Shown piece after piece: positions 48,267-59,482 of a DNA stretch of 64,000 nt. The notes below the pieces were generated by a model. That model did no database searches and was not told the DNA's origin. It saw only the letters and a list, made by a program, of their open reading frames with translations. The stretch comes from Filobasidium wieringae (taxonomy: Eukaryota > Basidiomycota > Tremellomycetes > Filobasidiales > Filobasidiaceae): the NCBI GenBank assembly GCA_001600055.1, contig BCIV01000013.1:310001-374000 (forward strand), given 5' to 3'. The position numbers were made by a program, and so were the translations under genes. How positions within the stretch are numbered: position 1 is the stretch's first letter; every line of letters begins with the position of its first letter.

Positions 48267-50339
48267 TTACGAATCGGATCGTATCACGTGATCGCGTCTC
48301 CTGTTAGGTAACGGGCGAGAACTCGAGTACAGCCTCCTTTTGACTCTACGCTTCATCATTCGCCATGTCACCAGGTTCCGCTCTATGAGGGAAGTTTTCC
48401 AACGAATTCTAGCAGCCGAGTTACGAGGCGCACCGGCCGTATCTGCTGCTTCCATTCTTCCAGAACGCCGGTCATTCGGAGCATTGTTCAGGGCCTGATT
48501 GTATATGTTACGGCGCGAGACTCTCCAACGTCTCAGAAATCGTCTCATCCCTTTTTTAGCCGTCCGGATGGTGATGGGACTCCTCATCTCGATGCCATAT
48601 TGTGCCAATAACCTCCAGCTAAGCACTCCTACTAGTTCCTCTCCCCAAACGCGCCTGAATTTACGCACTAAGTACATGGCCGATATATGTCGTGTTCGGC
48701 GAGGTTTCAGCGCCTTCAACGCAAGAGTCAAGGTTCGCATATTCGGCTGAAACGGCAGTTTGAATTCCGAAGCTGCAAGTTGAAATTTTTTGATAGTTCG
48801 GCCAGGTGGAAACCGAGCAGATAGATGTGGCTGAAGATATAGGTGCAGCAGGCGGATGAAGTGCGAGTGAGAAATCTTTGCACACTCTGTCGATCTCCCT
48901 TGGGAAAAGCTTCGCAGCGTTTCCAGCGCATCCTCAACAGAAGGTCCAGCAATGGGCGGACCCGCAATGGCCGACTCCATCGCGAAATGCTGCTCTTTCG
49001 ACTGTGTTCTAACGTCGAGATGATTCTCTATGCGGTTTGAAGATTCCAGGAGGGTTTGCAGGGGGACAGATGTACTAGCAGCCTCGCTTTTTGGTGACAA
49101 TATCATGCTCCTAGTTGATCTCAGAACGTACCCCATGTACGCCAAGAACAGATCTATAGTCAAAATATCGTCTGAACGACGCACAAGTAGCCGAGCAGTC
49201 TCGTGTGGTAAGGTTGACATTGGAATTTTGGAAAGCTTCGCCCGGGACACGGCTGGAGGAAAAGACTGAGTGAAGTGCCTCGCCTCCTCATAACCTTGCA
49301 ATCCTTGCAGAAGGCGCTCCCGTGCCAGATTGTGCTCTCTTTGCAAGTTTGTGTGATCAATCCTGGCTGCCAAAGCTGATCGAATAAAGGCCGCGTCTAG
49401 GAGGGCAGGCAGAGAATCTAACTGCAAATCTTGGTGAACGCGATTGATCACAGACTCGGACCGAATGAGACGTTCAGCAGGAGACGAGGGTCGTTCGTCG
49501 TCGGCTGTTGCCCCATCCAGTGGTGAACTGGCAGCCCGTTTCTTACCGCCGATTCCCCCATTTTGCCACAAGCTCTTTGCCACTACCTCTCGATATTCTG
49601 GCTCGCTGTAGGTTGAATTCGACTGCGTCTTGGCACTGGCGCTTGAGGACGAAGCATATGAACCATATCGCTCATTCTCCATGAGGTTGATTATCCTGCG
49701 AGCTGTCTTGAAGTCGCTTAGACGATAGGCATAAGCGAGCAACAAGATATACGATCGGCCAGATCTTAACTCCTGATGATAACTGTGCCATTCCAGTAGT
49801 TCATGCAAAGGTGGTGGCCGACGGCCACAAAGTAACTTATACAAGTGATTTGCGAATGCGCTCGGCGACTTCCGCCAATCTCCAGGTCCATGCAAGGTGG
49901 ATACTGCGATCTCGGTCGAGCCGGTCTCATCGATGACGGATTCGCGAGGCGTGATGTTCCGATGAACAGATGGCCGTCCCGGGTACAAGGGCTGACTGTG
50001 ACGCCGAGAAGATACAACTGATATTGGCGTAGAACGAGTGGTATGACGCGGTCGAAAGATGCGAGGTGAAGAAACTGGTTCGAAAAGGCTCTGCTTGAAT
50101 AGGAAGATTATGAAGGAAACAGCAGAGGATGACTAACAAATGAGTTCCGTAACCTCTTGTGGTGCCTGTTGTTCGATGGGAGATGGATACGCCTTACCCG
50201 AAGAGATCAATCGTCTTGGTGCCAGACCAATATATTCCTTGCTACGATTCTCAGAGGAACTGCCGAACGCACATAGAAAGCGTCTCCTGTAATCGCAGTT
50301 TTTGCTTGAATGGAAAGACGATGTCAAGTTGGAAGACAT
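48267..50339 (-). CDS. Hypothetical protein, probably mitochondrial
   Basis: I do not recognise a domain. The start at 50339 gives MSSNLTSSFHSSKNCDYRRR, basic and Ser-rich with no acidic residue in the first 25 except one Asp, as in an import signal. An intron (GTTACG...TTCAAG, near 50092-50150) joins APQE to QSLFEPVSSPRIFRPRHTTR. The remaining 570 residues form one exon, mostly helical: LHELLEWHSYHQELRSGRSY, ILLLAYAYRLSDFKTARRII and LTIDLFLAYMGYVLRSTRSM. This looks like a degenerate helical-repeat (PPR/TPR-like) protein. The last 100 residues are very Arg-rich (KKGMRRFLRRWRVSRRNIY), suggesting RNA binding. It lies next to MTF1 on the same strand. A mitochondrial RNA role is inference. Confidence 0.65.
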
Positions 50340-50684
50340 CGGCGTGTCTGATCCCTGGCTTCAGCTAAATCTAGATAGACCACTAGTATTGCTGAATCAC
50401 ATGCGACGGTCTGCCGTCTTCGTGTGTCATGAGCACTGCCCAAAGTAGTCACGCATGCACGCTGAACATATTGTTGTCCTGAACATATAATCATAATCGT
50501 ATCTGGATCTCTCTCTGGAGGATCCGCATCGTTGTTCCCCAATCACGTGACATTGCACAAATATCGCAAGAGCTCGAGCGATTTATGGTCAATTATCAAT
50601 TATCAATTATCAGTTACCACTTTCCAAAGTTTCGCACTTTCTCGTGTTCGGCGTTTCCACATCGTACGAATCCGCTACGACATC
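50340..50684. promoter_or_regulatory. Divergent promoter region with short tandem repeat
   Basis: 345 bp between two divergent genes. It contains about three and a half tandem copies of the 7-mer TCAATTA (about 50589-50612), roughly 75 bp upstream of the RRP14 start. Confidence 0.5.
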
Positions 50685-52220
50685 ATGACCGAAATAGATC
50701 AAACACAACTACGACAATCGCTCGAACATCGTGACGATTCTTTCGCACGGCTCTTATCGTTAATACCTGCAAAGTACTATATCGTAGACACCCCTGAAGA
50801 GGTTCGTCCGATCATTCTCTAGACCTGCTGGATTACTAGTAAACACAACTGAGACCTGATTTTGATATCAGGCGGACTCCAAGTGGATGAAGAATAAGAA
50901 GAAACGTACTGCTGATGAAGTTACGTCGACAAGAAAGAAAGCTAAATTTGAAAAGGTACGCCCAAGTGGCCAGGTTCGAATCGCTCGCTTACCAGCAATG
51001 TGATTGCCCCATTTCTGTACCTGCTTCATGTCACAGTTTGATCCTGAGAACAACAAGAGCATACTGGAAATACAAGCCGAACGAGCTCTTCTCGCTAAAC
51101 AGAATGACGATCACCTACAGGCTGATATAAATATCGCGTTTAAGCCCATGCAACCGACTGCCTCTATATCCACATTGCGTCAGAAGCTACAAGACAAGAT
51201 TGATTCTTTCAGGAAGCATCGTCACGCTCCAGAAACAGACAGGGCTGCCAGTCCGGTCTCTGATGAAATTTCAGAAGTGCAACCAGAACTCAGTGCCGAA
51301 CGGTCTGATAATGGAGACGACAATGAAACCCTCGCATCTAGAGACGAAATGCTCGAAGCACGGAGGAAGCGTCGAGGTGAGGTTCGGGACAACAGACGGC
51401 GGAAAAGAAAGGAAGAGAGAAGGGCAGATAAAGATGGTGCGAAGAAAGATAGCAAGTCGAATGGCAAATCTGTGAATTCGGACGCCTCCAAGCCAGACTT
51501 TACAGCCAAATCGGGCAAGGTATGTTACGTGTTCTTGACTGACTCGATGGAAGGCTCATCTACCTGTCAAACAGAATGTGTTGTTGGTGAATGTTCCAGC
51601 AGCGACCCTACCGAACCCAAATCTGGAGTCCCATCCGGGATCCAACCTCTCGTTTCCCACACTATCATTGCCCTCTGCTTCTCACTCTAAATCACATACA
51701 CACCTCAAATCGATTTCAAATCCGACACAGGCTCTAGCACATTTGCAGGCACAGAAGAACAAGACTGCTGAACTACCAGAGGATAAGAGGTTGTTGGTAG
51801 AAGACAAAGAACGCTGGGGCAAGATGCTTCAACGTGCGGAAGGAGGTAAAGTACGAGATGACGAGACTCGGTTGAAGAAGGCGGAGCGGCGTATGGAGAA
51901 GCAGAAGGCGAAGAGTGGTAAAGAATGGTACGTGCGATTAGATGCAAAAAGACATGGAACGGCGGGCTGACGGCTGCGTTACGTATGCTGAATGGCGCGA
52001 TAGGAGTGAGCGCAAACGACAAGCGGATCATTCGCAGGCTATCAAGGCAAAAAAGCGGAACGAAAATATCGCAAACCGGAGCGAAGCCAAGAAGAACAAA
52101 AAGCTCGGTTTGAAGCCTAAAGGGGATAAAGACAAAGCGGGAGGCAAAGGCAAACCTGGATACAAAGGAAAGCCTGCTGGGAAGCCCGATGGGAAAGGGA
52201 AAGGCAAGCCTGGTTTCTGA
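50685..52220 (+). CDS. RRP14: Ribosomal RNA processing protein, SURF6/Rrp14 family
   Basis: Nucleolar protein for early 60S (and 40S) pre-rRNA processing. The start at 50685 gives MTEIDQTQLRQSLEHRDDSF. Then come SKWMKNKKKRTADEVTSTRK, STLRQKLQDKIDSFRKHRHA (the SURF6 N-terminal box), EARRKRRGEVRDNRRRKRKE, ALAHLQAQKNKTAELPEDKR, RWGKMLQRAEGGKVRDDETR and LKKAERRMEKQKAKSGKEW. The last intron, about 76 nt (GTACGT...CGATAG near 51928-52003), joins KEW to SERKRQADHSQAIKAKKRNE. The C-terminus is a Lys/Gly-rich tail (KGKPGYKGKPAGKPDGKG), typical of nucleolar factors. Five exons or more. Confidence 0.85.
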
Positions 52221-52680
52221 ACCCGCGCCACCGCTCCTACCATTGTACCGTATTCCACACCGTCATCTCTACCCGATTCGTACCGTCAATCTCTCAGTCT
52301 GAACAGCATGTATCACGAATACGAACCAGTTCCCAAAAAGACGAATTTGCGATCGATAAGAGATATCTCCACCTCTTCCCGATGGGGAGCACTTGCTTGA
52401 GCCTTCGGAGTCGTCGCGTATGAGCGGTGACTGCTTTGGCTGATATCGACCTCAGCTGGCTTGTAGGGCGTAGTGTAACAAGGTCCAGCAGAGTGATGTA
52501 CAGTGTTTCGACCTTAGAATATATGGTATAGTTGATCAACGCCGTTCGTGTAAGCCTGAGCTGGACAGAAATGCCTGCAAACGGTGAGTCTGGTGGAGAG
52601 ACCGCTTGTGTTCCATCGAGATTCCATTCGTCATTTCCAATCACCGACTGTCATAGTACTTCCCACCTGGCAAAAAGATG
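52221..52680. other. Intergenic between RRP14 and tRNA-Pro
   Basis: 460 bp holding the 3' regions of a convergent protein gene and tRNA gene. No other gene seen. Confidence 0.5.
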
Positions 52681-52775
52681 GGTCCCACCTGTGACTCGAA
52701 CACAGCACCCCTCCCAACTTAGAAGTTGTCATATAAACCCCTAAGGGAGGATCATAACCCCTAGACCAGCGGGAC
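52681..52775 (-). tRNA. tRNA-Pro (AGG) with intron
   Basis: Read on the minus strand, the acceptor arm GTCCCGC pairs with GTGGGAC and leaves a discriminator C, normal for fungal tRNA-Pro. The D arm TGGTCTAGGGGTTATGATC (internal box A) matches tRNA-Pro. The anticodon stem CTCCC/GGGAG encloses the loop TTAGGG, with anticodon AGG at 52742-52740. An intron of about 22 nt follows position 37. The T arm CTGTG TTCGAGT CACAG (box B) is perfect. All stems pair. Decodes CCU (and CCC by inosine wobble). Confidence 0.92.
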
Positions 52776-53090
52776 CTTGTTGGGTTTGGGTTTGTCTGTG
52801 TAAGATGAGATTAGATGTAAACAGTGTTGGAGGCCCCTCTACCCTTGCCATGGTCTGACAAGAACGTTTCGAGGTGTCCTTTTACTGCTTCCTATCCACA
52901 GGCCAAGCCGGGGTAACCCCCTTGTCAGGGTTGTGTGACAAGAGGGCAAGGGGAGGTGGCCCATTGTCAAGAAAGATTGCTGTCGGTCCTGCTTATGGCT
53001 CTGATTGTTATAGGCCTGCTCATGAACATGCGCTGGGGATCAATACACGTCATAGCAGCCCCCATTACCACACAGTTTGAGGAATGGAGG
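52776..53090. other. Intergenic upstream of tRNA-Pro, edge of transposon nest
   Basis: 315 bp immediately upstream of the tRNA gene, with no coding content recognised. It may contain decayed LTR sequence. Confidence 0.4.
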
Positions 53091-53392
53091 TGTTACAGCA
53101 GTTTCTGGCTGTCACAGGTCTAATAGCAAACGCTACTCGTGTTAGGACTACGTTGTCAACGAGGTCCGGTGGAACTGTTATCAGGGACTTGCAAGCCTAG
53201 CACTGGGTCTGTACTAGTAGATTGTATAACGGATGGAGAACTCTACTACAACCACCCTCCTTTGAGGATCGAGGAAAAACCTGAGTGTTGTAGGCCCTGA
53301 CGGGCGAGTCCTCTATTCCTCGACTGAGTGATAACAAGAGTCTAGATGACATGTATTGGCTCTTGGTGCGTGTTCTAGAGTGGCCTATAACA
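53091..53392. mobile_element. LTR-like fragment sharing its first 50 bp with the solo LTR at 60298
   Basis: Begins TGTTACAGCAG and ends CCTATAACA, giving TGTTA/TAACA inverted ends, 302 bp. Its first 50 bp match the start of the LTR at 60298 with about five differences (both read GCTGTCACAGGTCTAATAGC); the rest does not. It is followed at the right by CTCCCCCTGCAAG. It could be a complete short LTR, or a truncated LTR end abutting another element; the end overlaps the next entry, so at most one of the two boundaries is right. Confidence 0.35.
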
Positions 53393-53973
53393 CTCCCCCT
53401 GCAAGACGCAGAGAGCCTAGGTACAGGAGATCACCTTCACCTGACCCGCTGGACAATGTGAAGGATACACGCACTATACGCACTACACACACTGGATATA
53501 CCAACATGCACAGTTGAAACACCAACACAACACAGCTGCACAGCACTATGGATCATCCACGGACTCATCAATCAGTTTTGGACTTCATCAAACCTTCTTG
53601 ATCTCAAACACGTACTTGATCCAAACCTAGTGTTCTCAAACACGTACTTCATCAATTCCTTGGCAGGAATAAGATTCACTTTATGGATACTTGTACTACT
53701 TTACGGATCCTTGTACTACTTTACGAATCCTTGTCGATTGCCTTTCACTTGTACTCTATTGTCTTGTAGACATATATATACAAGGCCAGAAGAGGAGGAA
53801 CAGAGCTGAACAGTCTTACCTCCTATTTCGTCAGTCTTCATAGAACATACTTCCTGACTCATACCTTCACCACCAGCTTCAGCACTCACGCTTCAGCACC
53901 TTCAACCTTCAACACAACAAGGCTTAGCTACCCTTGTTGCTCACTTCAACTTCATCAACTTCACCAACTTGTT
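53371..53973 (+). mobile_element. Probable copia-type LTR, plus orientation
   Basis: Begins TGTTCTAGAGTGGCC and ends near CAACTTGTTA, followed by a primer-site-like TCAGTGGGATACAGGGC that resembles the initiator-tRNA-Met binding site TGGTATCAGAGC with changes. It contains a TATA-like CATATATATACAAGG near 53769 and three imperfect tandem copies of a 21-mer (ACTTGTACTACTTTACGGAT type, 53688-53735). No matching partner LTR was found. Boundaries are tentative. Confidence 0.35.
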
Positions 53974-54532
53974 AAGATATCAGTGGGATACAGGGCTAAG
54001 ATAAGACAACTGCAAGAACCTGGACAAGTAATAGCTGTGGGAGCAACTTGGTATTCTTCTGAACACTTGGTCACTCCACAGACAACTACTCCAACTCTGA
54101 CTTGGAAGAGATCCCTCAGCAAGTGGGAGTCTATCGACGTTGACCTGCTCAACCTGAAAATCATGGCAATGAATCTTGTTGTAATTTGGTGAATGAATCT
54201 AATGTCAAATAGTCATTGAAGTCATTGATTATTACAAGTAAAGTAAAGTGAGGACAGAAGTAGAGGTCAAAGTGCCCTCCTATATATATGTATCAGAGAA
54301 CCTGGTACCATGTGGTGCCATCTCGGCATTTGGTAATTGAGTACGGGATCTTGGACTCCATCAAGGGATAGATGACCACCCTGTTAACAGTTCACATGTA
54401 TCATATGCAACCAGTGGGACCCTTGTGGGACCAATGTGGGACAGTCCATAAAGTAGTACAAGATTGATGGGCTGTGCCAACCTAATCACGTGATTGATCA
54501 CAAGTACGTGATTGCTGTGCTACCCCTTTGTT

Positions 54533-55170
54533 TCATGGTATGTTGATTGTGTTCCATGATTCCCTTTGTGCTTGAGATTGCCAATCCATATGGCTTATTG
54601 CCAATGATGTCAAATCATTGCAATTTGCAACAAGAAGGGTACAGACAGCATTCAGGATGGTCAGATGAGCTCTCTCAACTCTGCCGTTCTGAGAGTCAGC
54701 ATCAGGAGGGACCTTGTTGGCCAGTATGCCGTTCTCTGCAAGCAGTTTCTGGAATGCTTGAGAGGTGAACTCGGCTCCATTGTCTGTACGGATTCGCTTG
54801 ATGGTGGTCTTGCAATGGTTCTGGACCAGTGCAATGTACTTGTTGAACTTTTGCAAGGCTTCTGACTTGGCTTTCATACAGTAGATCCTGATGTGCTTGG
54901 TATGGTCATCATAACAGGTTAAGAAGTACTTACTGCCACCATGAGAAGCTGTACAGGCAGGACCCCAGATGTCAGCGTGAACCAGTTCATTTGGCATGAT
55001 GGTCCTTTCTGTGACAATATGGGAAGGCAGACGGTGACCCTTGCCCATGATGCAGTCTTCACATTGTGCATAAGCCAAGGCAGAACTAGATACATCCTTC
55101 CACTCCTTGCCCAACAGACCCTCATTGCCCATCCTCACTACTTCACAGAAATTAAGGTGACCCAATAGGT
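54533..55170 (-). pseudogene. Ty1/copia retrotransposon integrase fragment
   Basis: A piece of a Pol polyprotein. It reads LLGHLNFCEVVRMGNEGLLG (GAG-pre-integrase), QCEDCIMGKGHRLPS (zinc-finger C-x2-C), then the DDE core: Asp in VHADIWGPA, Asp in RIRTDNGAEF and Glu in NGRVERAHLTI. After this the frame decays and stops; the reverse transcriptase and RNase H parts are missing. At its 5' side it is cut exactly where the hAT terminal repeat begins, which suggests the hAT element inserted here. Not functional. Confidence 0.85.
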
Positions 55171-55435
55171 AGAGTTGGCAGAAGTTCAAAGGTTCGATTG
55201 AACGCCCCTTGAACGGCGTTTAAACGTTGGTCAATGTGTTTGAACTTGAACGTGAACGTGAACACTCTAAACTAGAACGTCAGTGCCGTTCACGTTCATT
55301 GAACGCGTTTGAACTTTTGAACACGCATGATTGATCTACATTTACATTGGCACCTTAAACAAGCTAGCCTCCTTGCTTGAGCCCTGTTTCTCTGGGGATA
55401 CCAGGTCTACAACAACAGTACACTTACCCTTGCCA

Positions 55436-58400
55436 TTACCCTTGATCATTCATTCTAAGCGCTGGAACAGGTGTTGTCAATTTTGGCGCTACATCTTGGG
55501 CCTTACCTTTATTCCACGCCTGCTCAAACAGGATGGGTCTGCAGTGACCGTGCTTGAACCAATCAGCCACCAACAGCTGTATTCCAGCCGTTTCAGGGTC
55601 CAAGCGGTTCCGTTTTGGCGAAACCACCAAACCAGCGCAACTAAACGCCTGTTCCACCTCCACAGACGTTGCTAAGAAAATAACGCTATATCAGCTCATT
55701 TCTCTTGCAGTTTAAACTCCTAAATGTACCTGGGCACCCTAGAACGTCCATAGCCATCCTAGCGAGACCCATGGTTTGTTCATTGCCGGTATTAGCGAAC
55801 TCTGATCTCCAGAAGATTATCGGATCTTTGTACTGCCGCAAGGACATCCTGGGCCCGTTGATGAACTTCTCGAAAGGATCCTCATCAGTACTGTCATCCT
55901 CGTCCTGATTCAGCCCCAGGAAGTCATTGAACTCTGCAATTTCAGCCTAACGTTCGATAGTTTGAAAGTTTAGTAAGTTGAATGCCGTTCAAACGTTCAT
56001 CAGCCAAACGTACCTTTTTTGGTTCGACAGGCTTGACCTTTACATTGGGCTCGTACATCTCCCTGTACGTGGTCTGCTGTAAAGGAACGGGAGAAACAGG
56101 GATGTAGCACTCAGCCACAGAGGAGATACAATGCCAAGCCATGGCGCTAGGTGGTGCAAGGATGGTACAGGATGATGCAAGATGGTGCAGGATGACACCA
56201 GATGACGCACTGACGCACTGGCGCAAGATGGTACCATCAGGACTAGTGTAGCAGGGTAATATCCTACCATCCAATTAGTATATATAGTAGACACTTTGTA
56301 AAGTTGGTTGCCACCCTCTTGACATATCAGGAGGCATGGTCAGCACACTTAAGACGCTACAACACAAAACAGATAGAGTCATACAACCAATAACACATAT
56401 TGAATACATACCCAATACTTGTTCTAAGCCTTAGGAGGACCGCAAGCAGAGGATTAGCTACCCACCTGTTAATGGAGATAGCTTGATTATGGTAACATTG
56501 AAGAACCTTCTTAGTAAGACCTGCAATAACGAAGACGGAATTCTCATAAGGAACCCGTATCTTCACATCTGCCAGACGTTCCTTGCGACCTCTTTCGCCT
56601 CTTCAATCCACTCGGCTGGCCAACCTTGCTTGACAAGGTATTGCACTCTATAGCCCGGGTGCAGCACTAAAAGTTCAAAGTTCAATAAGTTCAAACGTTT
56701 AGACACCTTCAACAAGAATCCTAAACTCACGCATTGCCGTTCGGAACAAGGCGCTCTCATTGGTCTTCACGTAGTACTTATCTAGTACGTCAATATCCCG
56801 CTGGACTCCATGTTTGACGGCCTTGGAGGGTGTCCCTTCCACCTTGATTTGCGTCAAACGCTTGTGAAGCGCGTCCATGACCGGAATCACGCTCGCTACC
56901 GTGGTGAAGTTGGAAACGGCTACACTATGCACCGATAGACGTTTATTGACCACAGAGAAGATCTACAGGTGTTTTGTTCAACCACTGTTTCAGCGTTTTT
57001 CTGCTCTTAGCATTCAAAGTTCAAACTTACCCTCAAGATCGGTACGACCTCCTTGATCACCTTGAAATTGCCTGTGATGAGAAGCTCAGCCCTAGAGTAG
57101 TCTGCTCCAGGATCCAGTTTTTGCTACCCAGACCGACGGAATGAACGTAAGTAGGAAAACACAGGTTCAAAGTTCAAAGTTCAACAGTTCAACAGTTCAA
57201 ACGTACATTGCAGGCTCAGCCTTGACAATCGCCTCCAAGCACTCAAAGGTGGAGTTCCACCTCGTTTGCGCGTTGATAGGGATGGTGTACGTCCCTCCCT
57301 GTTCGATCTCGCCCTTGTCTTTGGCGGTTGCAACAGCGGCAACCCACTTACGCTTAAGTTCACCTCAATACTTGAGGCGCTTAACAAGTAAACGGCACTG
57401 CATAGTTGAACGCAGTTAAACAGTTAAACAACTGAACTTCTGATTGGGCGGTTAGAGATGAAAAGATACTAACTTTTGTCAGGATTGACGCCACCCTCTT
57501 CTGCGAGTCAGCCAAACTCTTCTTGTCCTTCTCGTTTGCTGCAGGACATGCAGTGAGAGGGAGCAAATCCAGGATCGCCTGATAAGGCGAGAACTCTCCT
57601 GCTGAGTGAACAACCCATCTTTGTTCTGGCTCTCATCATCGTCGTCTTCCTCGATATCAAAGTCAAAGACGTCACGTTCCGGCCCATTTGAATTGTCTGC
57701 CTCCAGCTCCTTGAGTTGAGACCACTTCAATCCAGTGGCTCTCTCAATAACAGCCTAAAGTCATGAGATTGTTGGAAGTTTAGTGGAGTTCAACTTCAAA
57801 CTTCAAACGGCAGCGGAGTCAACTTACTCCAACGACCAGATTCAAGATGTGGGCGAAACATCTAACACAACCTAAACGCCCATGGAACATCTTCCACCCA
57901 TGTGTGGCAAGAGAACCGACCATCTTGTCGTCGTTGGAAGCATTATCACAGATGACTGACATCACCTTAATCTCNATCCCCCAATCGGTAAGACACTTAG
58001 CCACAACGCCAGCCATGTGCTCCCCAGTGTGACGTTCCGGTGTGCTGAACACATCAATAAAAACAAGGTCATTCAAGGTCAGCAATATCGATCTGATCGG
58101 TCATGTTTAGGATGTTCAAAGTTCAAAGTTCAGGCGTTTTGCAGGAAAGGATGCGGTAAACATCAACTTGAACTAAATTATAGGCCAACAATGAGTGCAA
58201 AGTTCAAAGGTTCAAAGGTTCAAAGGTCGAACGGTACTTACAGCATCTTGATCCACCACTCTGAATGCGTGGTGGTTCACTGCAATCCATTCAAGAATTG
58301 CATAGCGGGTCTCCATCAGACAAGGCTCAGCTGACTGAACCTCAGAAATCGACCCATCCACCAAACAAGTCTGTGAGATGTCAACCCTCTTCTTACACGT

Positions 58401-59482
58401 ATTGGCGTGATAGTTGATGGAGGTCCCTGACCTGGCTGTGTTTGCGGTCTTCAAGGCAATCCCAGGGCAGTACCTATGCAGAAGAGGGAGAAATGATGAG
58501 CAAACGACTCAAATACTCAAAAGTTCAAACGTTTGAACTTTGTACTTTGAACTTTGAACTTACCGGCAAGTCCACAACCACCAAACGCCTGATGCCTTCC
58601 CTTCTTTGGCCATGACCTTCACACTCGCTATGACGGGTTGCTGCATGAGACAGTTGCCTTTCTCCCCCCTACCATTGTTGTAGTGCTTCTGGCACCAGAG
58701 ATTGAGGTATTCCTGGTGTTTTTCGGTTGTATCGTTATCATGAGGTACCGGAACCGTGGTACGACCCTGGCTAGGCGCTTTTCAATGTCATGCAAATAGT
58801 GGGTGTTTAAACATAAGCCTGAAGTTCAACTGTACTTACTGGCCTTGACATCCTCCTCCTCCTCATCATCATCATCATTATCAGGCTTCTCAACAATTTC
58901 CATCTCGTCCTGATCAACTTGCTGCTCCTTCTCCACCTGCTGTTTTTCCACTTCCTCAACCTCACTCTCTGATTCGATCGCTTCGAGATCCTCATCAGGA
59001 ATCTTCTTCGCTTTTGCTTTCCTATTGGGTGTTGTCTTTTGGGTGTTGGCTTCTTAGGTGCAGCCTTCTTAGGAGTTTTTTTAGGGGTTGTTTCTTTCTT
59101 ATTATTGGGCTTACACCTTTTAGAAGGGGTTTCCCGGACTGAGCGAGTGGGGTTCAACAGTTTGACCGAGTTCAACAAATGTTTAACAGTTCAACAGTTT
59201 GAAGTTTAACTTACGCTCACCGTCCGAATCAAGTAACTCCGCCTCGCCTTCATCATCGGTGACCGGTGCAAGAGCCCGTTTATTACGGCTGGGGGTACCC
59301 TCTACTGTGTTCCAATTGGGGCGAGGGAGGGTTACAGGTCTCTCAGGAGCAGTAGATGCTGCAGGAATCCGAACGTCTGTGAATTCTTGTCGGTCTGCAG
59401 CCTGTTTATTGGCCAACGCTTGTTCAAGCTCGAGATTGGGGTCAATTCCGGTATTGATGCTGGATTGACGGGTGCTAGACAT
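55436..59482 (-). pseudogene. hAT transposase, multi-exon, with at least one frameshift
   Basis: Starts at the ATG at 59482 (MSSTRQSSINTGIDPNLELE). A Lys/Pro-rich part shifts frame near 59040-59095 into an acidic segment (ending NDDDDEEEEDVKA). Then a BED-type zinc finger follows (WWLWTCRYCPG ... INYHANTC). The RNase-H-like core is seen in VMSVICDNASNDDKMVGSLA and GCVRCFAHILNLVVG. A second shift is needed near 57600 (acidic DFDIEEDDDDESQNKDG to SPYQAILDLLPLTACPAANE). INAQTRWNSTFECLEAIVKA is a family hallmark. The hATC dimerisation region is WRSEFANTGNEQTMGLARMA and TSVEVEQAFSCAGLVVSPKR with NRLDPETAG. The last exon ends at 55436. About nine introns. An exon join near 58065 does not keep frame either. 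Probably inactive unless these are sequence errors. Confidence 0.75.
56150..56225. repeat. Degenerate short tandem repeat inside the hAT element
   Basis: Runs of GATGGTGCAG / GATGATGCAA / GATGACGCAC-type units of about 10-11 bp, non-coding by context, in the region between the last two transposase exon groups. Confidence 0.5.

Noticed and set aside
50960..51000. A tRNA-like GGTTCGAATC in the RRP14 gene
   Set aside because: No acceptor, D or anticodon stems around it; it lies inside an intron with good GT-AG edges.
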